Shown in pieces: positions 54,099 through 61,204 of a stretch of 64,000 nt of DNA. The number at the start of each line of letters is the position of its first letter. The first letter of the stretch is position 1. The notes beneath the pieces are model-generated. The model was given only the letters and a program-made list of their open reading frames with translations. It did not search any database and was not told where the DNA came from. Both the position numbers and the translations under genes were made by a program. The stretch lies in contig CP030886.1 in NCBI GenBank assembly GCA_006969745.1, positions 1,833,234 to 1,897,233 of the forward strand. Reading direction: 5' to 3'. This stretch comes from Cytophagaceae bacterium (GTDB taxonomy: Bacteria > Bacteroidota > Bacteroidia > Cytophagales > Cyclobacteriaceae).

Positions 54099-56890
54099 TG
54101 GGAAAAAATATTGACAAACTAGATCCTAAAGAATACATCATCATTAAAGGTGCTCGGGTGAATAACCTAAAGAACCTCGATGTAGCAATACCACGTGATC
54201 AGCTCGTGGTAATCACCGGGCTGTCCGGATCCGGCAAATCTTCACTGGCCTTTGACACTCTCTTTGCAGAGGGCCAACGGAAGTATGTAGAAAGCCTGAG
54301 CTCCTATGCCCGTCAGTTTCTGGGACGGATGGAAAAGCCGGAAGTTGACTACATCAAAGGTGTGGCACCTGCAATTGCCATTGAACAAAAGGTTTCTTCC
54401 AGAAATCCACGCTCTACAGTAGGAACAACTACTGAGATTTATGATTACCTCAAGCTTCTATTTGCTAGAATAGGAAAAACCATTTCACCTGTTTCTGGCA
54501 AAGAAGTAAAAAAAGATACCGTCACCGACGTAGTTGACTACATCCTATCGCATGAGGAAGGCGCTAAGCTGATGATTACTACACCACTTAAGCAAAAGGA
54601 AAAGCGCTCGCTCGCAAAAGAGCTGGAAATTCTGATGAGCAAGGGTTATACACGTATCCTCATTGGTGAGGAGGTAGCGTTCATTGAAGACATACTTAAA
54701 TCGAAAGAGAAGCCCAAGCAAGAAATCGAAATCCTAATTGATCGAGCAGTAGTACAAAACGACGAAGCAACTCAATTCAGACTCGCAGACTCGGTACAGA
54801 CCGCCTTTTTTGAAGGTGAAGGCGATTGCTTTGTGACAATAGTAGGTAAGGGTAAGAAGAATTTTTCTGACCGATTTGAGCTAGATGATATCCTATTCGA
54901 AGAGCCCTCTGTCAATTTCTTTAGCTTCAACAATCCATATGGTGCTTGTCGGAAGTGTGAGGGCTTTGGAAGGGTTTTGGGGATTGACCCGGACCTTGTA
55001 ATTCCTGATCGAAACCTATCGGTATACGAAGGGGCTATCGCCCCATGGAAAGGCGAAACCATGAAAAAATGGGCTGAGCCTTTATTGCGTGATGGCATCC
55101 GGTTTGACTTTCCAATCCACCGTCCTATTGCTGAGCTGACGCAGAAAGAATACGCTCTCCTCTGGACAGGAAATGAATATTTTGAGGGACTAAATGCCTT
55201 CTTCTCGCATTTGGAATCCAAACTTCACAAGATTCAATACCGCGTGATGCTATCGCGATACCGTGGGAAAACAACCTGTCCTGATTGTCGTGGTACAAAG
55301 CTGAGGAAAGATGCCAGTTATGTAAAAGTGGCTAATCACTCCATTACTGATTTGGTGCTGATGCCGGTAAAAAAATTAAGACCTTTTTTTGAAAAGGTTA
55401 AGCTCAATAAGCATGATGAAAAAGTTGCTAAACGGATTCTTGAGGAGATAAAAAACCGCCTTTCTTACCTGGATCAGGTGGGACTTGGATATTTAACGCT
55501 CAATCGACTAACCAGCACACTTTCGGGCGGGGAATTTCAACGAATCAAATTGGCTACTTCACTGGGAAGTGCACTGGTTGGGTCAATGTACATTCTGGAT
55601 GAGCCCAGTATAGGTCTTCACCCAAGAGATACGGATCGATTAATTGACGTTTTGAAAACACTACGCGATGTAGGAAATACCGTGATCGTAGTAGAGCATG
55701 AGGAGAAAGTAATGGAAGCGGCGGACCAGATTATCGATATTGGGCCTGACGCGGGAGTATTTGGAGGTGAGCTGGTTTTTCAGGGAAAAACTTCTGATAT
55801 GAATGGGGAAACCAATTCGTATACATCCAAATACCTTCAAGGTAAGGAAACGATACCTGTGCCAGAAAGAAGAAGGCCATGGAGGTCTTCTGTGCTAATA
55901 GAAGGTGCACGCGAAAACAACCTGAAGGATTTAAATGTAGAAGTACCTCTTGGAGTGCTTACTGTTGTTACGGGAGTCAGCGGCTCTGGCAAGTCCACTC
56001 TTGTCCGTAAAATCATCCACCCGGCCATTGGTAAGCAGCTAGGATTGATTGGTGAGGCTTCCGGAAAATTCACCAACCTTACCGGAAATTATAAGAAAAT
56101 CACCCAGGTTGAGTTCGTGGATCAAAACCCAATTGGTAAAAGTTCTCGATCCAATCCCGTGACCTATGTAAAAGCCTACGATGCTATTCGTCAGCTCTTT
56201 TCAGAACAGCCACTTTCTAAAACCAACGGCTTTAAACCAGCACATTTCTCATTCAATGTGGACGGTGGACGATGCGAGGTTTGCGAAGGTGAAGGAACAG
56301 TGAAAATCGAAATGCAGTTTATGGCAGACCTCCACCTGACGTGTGAAAACTGTGGAGGCCAGCGCTTTAAAAAAGAAATTCTGGAAGTCAAATACAATGA
56401 GAAAAATATTGCTAATGTATTAGACCTTTCTGTTGAACAGGCAATCGAGTTTTTTGAAGGAAACAACGCCATCACAAATAAGCTTCAACCACTTTTCGAC
56501 GTTGGCCTGGGATATGTAAAGCTTGGTCAAGGGTCTAACTCGTTGAGTGGAGGCGAAGCGCAGCGTGTCAAACTTGCCAGCTTTCTTTCTAAAGGCAGCA
56601 AAGCCAGTAACACCGATCATATACTCTTCATATTTGACGAGCCAACTACCGGGCTTCACTTCCATGACATCAAGAAACTGCTTGATGCCATCAATGCACT
56701 TGTAGATGCAGGAAATTCGGTTGTAATCATCGAGCACAACACTGAAGTGATTAAAAACGCCGACTGGATAATCGATCTGGGTCCAGAAGGAGGAGAAGAA
56801 GGAGGCACAGTATGTTTCGCTGGATTGCCTGAGGATATGATCAAACTGAAAGACAACTATACGGCTCAGTACCTCAAGGAGAAGCTCTAG
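54095..56890 (+). CDS. uvrA: Excinuclease ABC subunit A (UvrA)
   Basis: 931 residues, standard length. Two ABC ATPase modules are visible: GLSGSGKSSLAFDTLFAEGQ for the first Walker A and GVSGSGKSTL for the second, with signature LSGGE in each half. Zinc-finger cysteines are present (CRKCEGFGRV; CPDCRGTKL; and the CEVCEGEGTVK ... CENCGGQRF pair). The start is ATG 54095, overlapping the metallo-beta-lactamase stop; the next codon is also ATG. The protein initiates nucleotide excision repair with UvrB and UvrC. Its stop codon shares the CTAG with the convergent TerB-like gene. Confidence 0.97.
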   Translation: MMGKNIDKLDPKEYIIIKGARVNNLKNLDVAIPRDQLVVITGLSGSGKSSLAFDTLFAEGQRKYVESLSSYARQFLGRMEKPEVDYIKGVAPAIAIEQKVSSRNPRSTVGTTTEIYDYLKLLFARIGKTISPVSGKEVKKDTVTDVVDYILSHEEGAKLMITTPLKQKEKRSLAKELEILMSKGYTRILIGEEVAFIEDILKSKEKPKQEIEILIDRAVVQNDEATQFRLADSVQTAFFEGEGDCFVTIVGKGKKNFSDRFELDDILFEEPSVNFFSFNNPYGACRKCEGFGRVLGIDPDLVIPDRNLSVYEGAIAPWKGETMKKWAEPLLRDGIRFDFPIHRPIAELTQKEYALLWTGNEYFEGLNAFFSHLESKLHKIQYRVMLSRYRGKTTCPDCRGTKLRKDASYVKVANHSITDLVLMPVKKLRPFFEKVKLNKHDEKVAKRILEEIKNRLSYLDQVGLGYLTLNRLTSTLSGGEFQRIKLATSLGSALVGSMYILDEPSIGLHPRDTDRLIDVLKTLRDVGNTVIVVEHEEKVMEAADQIIDIGPDAGVFGGELVFQGKTSDMNGETNSYTSKYLQGKETIPVPERRRPWRSSVLIEGARENNLKDLNVEVPLGVLTVVTGVSGSGKSTLVRKIIHPAIGKQLGLIGEASGKFTNLTGNYKKITQVEFVDQNPIGKSSRSNPVTYVKAYDAIRQLFSEQPLSKTNGFKPAHFSFNVDGGRCEVCEGEGTVKIEMQFMADLHLTCENCGGQRFKKEILEVKYNEKNIANVLDLSVEQAIEFFEGNNAITNKLQPLFDVGLGYVKLGQGSNSLSGGEAQRVKLASFLSKGSKASNTDHILFIFDEPTTGLHFHDIKKLLDAINALVDAGNSVVIIEHNTEVIKNADWIIDLGPEGGEEGGTVCFAGLPEDMIKLKDNYTAQYLKEKL

Positions 56891-57303
56891 TAGTCGTCAT
56901 CAGCCCCAACCAGATACTTTCTCATGCGGTGATTGATGCTTCCTAAATTTGGTGTGTCATTGGGATTGCCTTCGATAATCCCGGATAAAAACCCAATCGC
57001 TTTTTCTTCGAAACCAAGTGCCTTAGCCACCTTTTCACTAAACTTGATTTCGCTGAGCAATACTTTGCCATCAATCTTCATCAGCTTTACCATGTAAATA
57101 AGAATATCAACTTTGTCATCAAAAGTTAATTCCTTCACTAAGCTTCCGGTTTTCTCAGCACTTTTAAGAAGCTCTTTTAGCTCTTTCATTGACAATCCTT
57201 CGAGTTCAGCCAAGTGACGGATAAACTCTTTTTCAGAACTATCAAAATCTCCATCAGCTTGCGCAATACCTACCAGCGCTCTGAATTTTACAACATCTTT
57301 CAT
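56887..57303 (-). CDS. TerB-like protein
   Basis: 138 residues, predominantly helical. It contains the TerB-type pattern of two repeated acidic loops: FRALVGIAQADGDFDSSEKE at the start and VKLMKIDGKVLLSEIKFSEK in the middle. In TerB family proteins these loops can bind metal and the fold is a bundle of seven helices. Here the acidic residues are in place. No tellurite-resistance operon surrounds it, so a general stress or regulatory role is the most that can be said. It is convergent with and overlaps uvrA by four bases. Confidence 0.75.
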   Translation of the reverse strand: MKDVVKFRALVGIAQADGDFDSSEKEFIRHLAELEGLSMKELKELLKSAEKTGSLVKELTFDDKVDILIYMVKLMKIDGKVLLSEIKFSEKVAKALGFEEKAIGFLSGIIEGNPNDTPNLGSINHRMRKYLVGADDDY

Positions 57304-57322
57304 GGTTTACAAAGTGTTTGAT

Positions 57323-57378
57323 TCAACAAGATGTTGAGAATCCATTTATTATCATCAATATCTGATTCATAAATGGAT
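57323..57378. promoter_or_regulatory. Two inverted repeats between the ABC ATPase and TerB-like genes
   Basis: TCAACA-aga-TGTTGA (57323-57337) is a perfect 6-base hairpin. ATCCATTTAT (57340-57349) pairs with ATAAATGGAT (57369-57378) across a 19-base loop. The region is downstream of the ATPase gene and upstream of the TerB-like gene, both on the minus strand. The function may be termination, a regulator site or RNA processing; undetermined. Confidence 0.4.
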
Positions 57379-57420
57379 GAGTTGTAGCCTTGCTTCGATT
57401 AATGGCACTGACTTGCTTTA

Positions 57421-58110
57421 CTAGTTATCAAAGTATTCCCCAAGCTTCCTCATGCTTTCTTCATTAACTTCCACATCATACTTCACAATACCTGCTTCAA
57501 TTAGGATTACTCTATCGCAAGACTCTGCAATATTTTGCAGGTTGTGACTAGAAACAATCACACACCTTCCTTCTTCTTTTTGCGCACGAATAAGTTTTCG
57601 AAGTTTCGCCTGTGAAGTTGGATCTAAATGAGCAAATGGCTCATCCATGATCATATATTTCGGATCTCCAGCCAAGAGTGAGAGGACACCTATCCTTACC
57701 TTCGTTCCGGTAGATAAGTCACGGATGTACTTCTTGTTTTCATCAATGTCTTTGTTTGAAAAATCAGCATAGCTGCTGAGAAGCTCCTCCACATCGAACT
57801 GTGAATTTTTCATCTTTAGGATGAAGGTCAAATACTCTTTTGGCTTTAAAAACTCAATAAGGAAAGACTCATCAATAAATGCATTCAGGTGATTCTGCCA
57901 ATCGGCTGAAATATTTACATGGACATTTTCAACTGAAACAAATCCAGTATCCGGCTTGATGAGATCAAGCACAGATTTAAAAAAGGTAGTTTTCCCGGCT
58001 CCATTGTTACCCACAATGCCTATGCACTCACCAGGATTGATTTCCAAATCTTCAATATTAAGCGCAGGCACTCCATTAAACGATTTTCTAAGGTTCTGAA
58101 TCTTAATCAT
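57421..58110 (-). CDS. ABC transporter ATP-binding protein (partner of DUF5687-like permease)
   Basis: 229 residues. Walker A is GNNGAGKT with Lys40, the signature motif is LSTGT (132-136) instead of LSGGQ, Walker B is YMIMDEP (152-158), and the H-loop His lies near residue 189 in VIVSSHNLQNI. The LSTGT/LSTGM form is seen in ATPases of the Bacteroidota DUF5687 exporter type and is not evidence of a broken enzyme. It overlaps the upstream permease gene by four bases (ATGA) on the minus strand. The pair is a plausible half-exporter of unknown substrate. Confidence 0.9.
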   Translation of the reverse strand: MIKIQNLRKSFNGVPALNIEDLEINPGECIGIVGNNGAGKTTFFKSVLDLIKPDTGFVSVENVHVNISADWQNHLNAFIDESFLIEFLKPKEYLTFILKMKNSQFDVEELLSSYADFSNKDIDENKKYIRDLSTGTKVRIGVLSLLAGDPKYMIMDEPFAHLDPTSQAKLRKLIRAQKEEGRCVIVSSHNLQNIAESCDRVILIEAGIVKYDVEVNEESMRKLGEYFDN

Positions 58111-59495
58111 GCTTTAAAGCTTTGAGATAAATGATATTTTCTTGAATGATATTTTTTAGCAATCAGATTAGTTAATGGTTTAAATGCCAATAAGCCCAAA
58201 ACTCCCATCAACCCGAGCAGATACACTGCATTTTGCCCAATTACCGACTGTCCCAATCCATAAATGAAGAGTGGTAATAATGTTACCAGGAAACTACTCA
58301 CGAAGATGGGCCCGGTCATCATGCCATTGTAATTCATAAATGAGTTTTCAGTCAAAATGATTTTAGTGCTATTCAAAGTGGAGCGATAGAGTACCAGCGG
58401 TATGGTCACTCCAACGTTATATAGAAAAAGCATGAACAAGCTAGCCCAACTCAGCCCATTGATCATGGTAGGAATAGACGCCAGTATTAACCCAATTGTA
58501 CAAGTCCCTGCATAAAACAAATACCTCGTTTTAATGAATACTTGTGGAGATATATTAGTAATCAAAAAATCAAAGTAGCTGCCTTCCCAGCCTAGCGAAT
58601 ACACGCCATGTTGTATGATGAAGAAGCCTGTAGTTATAAAAAAGATCAGCGTGCCTATCATCCACTCTGTTTCACCGTCTACGAGAAAAGGTAGTATCAG
58701 CACACTTACCAAACCCAACAATAGATTGCTTCTGGTACGTTTATTTCTAACCAAAAGCGCCCATTCCAATTGGAAGACAGGATTCTTAAAGCTCAATACA
58801 GGAAGCGCCTCTAAAAACCCTGACTTACCTCCTTCTTCGTAAACCTCTCTTTCATCGATGGACTTACGTACCATTCGATACGCTGCAACTACACTTATTA
58901 TTAGTAAACCCCCACTCAGTAAAGGATTCATCAATTGTGATCCAATATTCAGTGATGGAATAAGCCATTGAATAAAAAGCGTCAAGACCAATAGCAGTGC
59001 GATGAACCTCTTGATGTTTTTATGAGCAAATTGAGCAACAAGTCCAAAGAAGTGATTGGCAAACCACCAGAGAACCACAGCTAGCATGGGCCACAGCCCC
59101 AACCATTCATTTGCCTTAAAGGCTATCGTCAGCATTGAAATCAAAAGAATAAATGGCATTATGCCAAATAGAGAAGTAAACAAATACTGAGTAGCAATCC
59201 CTTTGGAAGCATTGCTCCATAAAACGTAGTATTTAAGCTTTGGTAGCGGTCTTCGAAATACCAGCCGAACAGTTAAATCCGTAAAAACATAGAGCATCAA
59301 AAAGAGCATGTAGTTTGTTTCACCCTGATGAAAGAAATTACTTGTTGCTTGAGCAAATGATTCCAGTTGATCGTAGGTCAAAGAAATTGAGCTACCGAAT
59401 AAAATCGCCAAAACAAAAAAAGCAAACACCTCACCATCAAAAGAGGTACTTCTTACGATTGACTGGTAATGATGTCTTAAGTAGAAAAAATTCAT
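58107..59495 (-). CDS. DUF5687-like multi-pass membrane protein (ABC exporter permease)
   Basis: 462 residues with about 11 to 12 hydrophobic segments. It begins MNFFYLRHHYQSIVRSTSFD and has a central cytoplasmic loop with SFKNPVFQLEWALLVRNKRT. This loop and the adjacent ATPase match the DUF5687 family of Bacteroidota ABC-2-like exporters (from memory). The substrate is unknown. Start ATG 59495 is 69 bases from the divergent tpiA start. Confidence 0.82.
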   Translation of the reverse strand: MNFFYLRHHYQSIVRSTSFDGEVFAFFVLAILFGSSISLTYDQLESFAQATSNFFHQGETNYMLFLMLYVFTDLTVRLVFRRPLPKLKYYVLWSNASKGIATQYLFTSLFGIMPFILLISMLTIAFKANEWLGLWPMLAVVLWWFANHFFGLVAQFAHKNIKRFIALLLVLTLFIQWLIPSLNIGSQLMNPLLSGGLLIISVVAAYRMVRKSIDEREVYEEGGKSGFLEALPVLSFKNPVFQLEWALLVRNKRTRSNLLLGLVSVLILPFLVDGETEWMIGTLIFFITTGFFIIQHGVYSLGWEGSYFDFLITNISPQVFIKTRYLFYAGTCTIGLILASIPTMINGLSWASLFMLFLYNVGVTIPLVLYRSTLNSTKIILTENSFMNYNGMMTGPIFVSSFLVTLLPLFIYGLGQSVIGQNAVYLLGLMGVLGLLAFKPLTNLIAKKYHSRKYHLSQSFKA

Positions 59496-59506
59496 TCAGA
59501 ATAGGT

Positions 59507-59541
59507 TTTGAAGCGATAATGCTTCACCGTTAGTATCATTG
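59507..59541 (+). promoter_or_regulatory. Possible promoter for tpiA
   Basis: TTTG at 59507-59510 and TATCATTG at 59534-59541 are 23 bases apart. They match the Bacteroidota -33/-7 pair with one mismatch. The tpiA start lies 23 bases downstream. Confidence 0.35.
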
Positions 59542-59564
59542 CACTCTTAAAACTTACAAAGTAG

Positions 59565-60326
59565 ATGAGAAAAAATATTGTAGCTGGAAATTGGAAAATG
59601 AATTGCACTATTCCCGAAGGCAAAAAACTGGCTTCAGAAGTAATTCACATGGTAGAAGATGAGGTAAATAATGACGCTGAAGTGATCCTGATTCCTCCTT
59701 TTGTACACTTAACCAGTATTCACAGCCTCATAGGTTCTTCAAAAGTATTGCTTGGAGCTCAAAACTGTCATCAAAATCAAAGTGGAGCTTTCACTGGTGA
59801 AGTATCTGCTGCTATGCTGGTTTCATCTGGTGCTACACATGTAATCTTAGGTCATAGTGAAAGACGGGAATATTTTGGGGAAACAGAGGAGCTACTTGAA
59901 GAAAAAGTGAAGTTTGCCCTAGAAAATAACCTGACTCCAATATTCTGCTGTGGCGAAAAGCTAGACGTACGTGAATCAAATGGGCATGAAAAACTTGTAG
60001 GAGAACAAATAGAAAAAGCCTTATTCCGCCTTTCTGCCGATCAAATCAAAAAAGTTGTGATTGCATATGAGCCGGTATGGGCCATAGGTACAGGAGTTAC
60101 GGCCTCAGCTGAACAAGCTCAGGAAATGCATGCCTTTATCAGAAAAAGAATTGCAGACAAATACAATGAAGCAGTAGCAAATGAAATATCCATTCTTTAC
60201 GGCGGAAGTGTAAAGCCTGATAATGCCAAAGAGATTTTCTCGCAGCCTGACGTGGACGGAGGCCTGATTGGAGGTGCCAGTCTAAAGTCTCGCGACTTCA
60301 CAAATATTGTAAAAGCATTCGAATGA
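59565..60326 (+). CDS. tpiA: Triosephosphate isomerase
   Basis: 253 residues, standard length. The active-site residues are all present: Lys11 in GNWKMN, His97 in LGHSERR and catalytic Glu169 in [11 protein letters not shown], with the phosphate-binding loop [11 protein letters not shown] near the C-terminus. It interconverts dihydroxyacetone phosphate and glyceraldehyde 3-phosphate in glycolysis. The stop overlaps the prmA start by four bases. Confidence 0.98.
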   Translation: MRKNIVAGNWKMNCTIPEGKKLASEVIHMVEDEVNNDAEVILIPPFVHLTSIHSLIGSSKVLLGAQNCHQNQSGAFTGEVSAAMLVSSGATHVILGHSERREYFGETEELLEEKVKFALENNLTPIFCCGEKLDVRESNGHEKLVGEQIEKALFRLSADQIKKVVIAYEPVWAIGTGVTASAEQAQEMHAFIRKRIADKYNEAVANEISILYGGSVKPDNAKEIFSQPDVDGGLIGGASLKSRDFTNIVKAFE

Positions 60327-61150
60327 TGGAATTCATAACCATCAAAGTCAGCTGTCCATCTGAGCTTACAGATATATTGATTGCAGAACTTTTCGAGCTC
60401 GGCTTTGACTCTTTTCAGGAGTTTGATGAAGGATTTGAGGGGAGCTGTGATCAATCACAGTTTGATGAAAAAAAGGTTGCCTCAATTTTCAAAACCCATC
60501 CAGCTGCTTCGTTCTCTATCAAGGAGCAGGAGAAAGTAAACTGGAATGAAGAGTGGGAGAAAAACTACGATCCAATTATCGTCGGAGATAAGTGCATTGT
60601 CAGAGCGTCTTTCCATGACCCACAACCACAATTTCCGTATGAAATAATTGTCACCCCAAAAATGTCCTTTGGGACTGGTCATCATGCCACTACCTATCAA
60701 ATAATTGATTACCAAATGACGCTAGATCACGATGGAAAAAAAGTGATGGACGTTGGTACAGGAACGGGCATTTTGGCAATCATGGCACATAAGAGAGGAG
60801 CAGATTCATTGGTTGCCACAGATATAGATGAGTGGTGTATAGAAAATAGTGAAGAGAATTTCGCGTTAAATGCAGTAAGAGATGTGAGATTAATCAAAGG
60901 GCAGATTACCGAAGTGGACGCATCAGATTTTGATATCATTATCGCCAACATCAATAAAAATGTGCTATTGGATCAAATTGGTGAATATGCTTCCCGTCTG
61001 GTTACGGGTGGACAGCTTATTTTGAGTGGATTTTATGAAGATGACATCAATGATCTAGAAGTGGTGGCTGAGAAAAATGGACTGAAAAAATTGAAAACAA
61101 CCACCCGAGATAAGTGGGCAATGCTCGTATTGAATAAACTCTCCGTCTAA
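60323..61150 (+). CDS. prmA: Ribosomal protein L11 methyltransferase
   Basis: 275 residues. An N-terminal alpha/beta recognition domain is followed by a class I SAM-dependent methyltransferase: motif [15 protein letters not shown], the acidic residue in [17 protein letters not shown] and the [11 protein letters not shown] motif corresponding to the NANINR-type catalytic loop. PrmA trimethylates L11. The gene order tpiA-prmA recurs in Bacteroidota (recalled). The start overlaps the tpiA stop; ATG 60323 or 60326 are equivalent. Confidence 0.95.
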   Translation: MMEFITIKVSCPSELTDILIAELFELGFDSFQEFDEGFEGSCDQSQFDEKKVASIFKTHPAASFSIKEQEKVNWNEEWEKNYDPIIVGDKCIVRASFHDPQPQFPYEIIVTPKMSFGTGHHATTYQIIDYQMTLDHDGKKVMDVGTGTGILAIMAHKRGADSLVATDIDEWCIENSEENFALNAVRDVRLIKGQITEVDASDFDIIIANINKNVLLDQIGEYASRLVTGGQLILSGFYEDDINDLEVVAEKNGLKKLKTTTRDKWAMLVLNKLSV

Positions 61151-61163
61151 AACAAACGTCTTA

Positions 61164-61197
61164 TTGACGGTACAGTGAGTACTTATAAATATCTTTA
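61164..61197 (+). promoter_or_regulatory. Possible promoter for the large exported protein
   Basis: TTG at 61164-61166 and TATCTTTA at 61190-61197 are 23 bases apart, matching the -33/-7 pair with one mismatch. The ATG is only eight bases past the -7 box, so a transcript from here would be nearly leaderless. The call is weak. Confidence 0.3.
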
Positions 61198-61204
61198 ACG
61201 CTCT

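Noticed and set aside
54772-55221. Minus-strand open frame of 149 codons
   Set aside because: It is a shadow of uvrA, which is complete and unambiguous.
56887-57303. TerB-like gene considered as a tellurite-resistance operon
   Set aside because: No terC, terD or terZ-like gene is present in the window.
57421-58110. ATPase considered as the missing partner of the six PadR-island permeases
   Set aside because: It overlaps the DUF5687-like permease gene and lies 7 kb beyond the island on the opposite strand; its type fits an ABC-2-like exporter rather than MacB/LolD.
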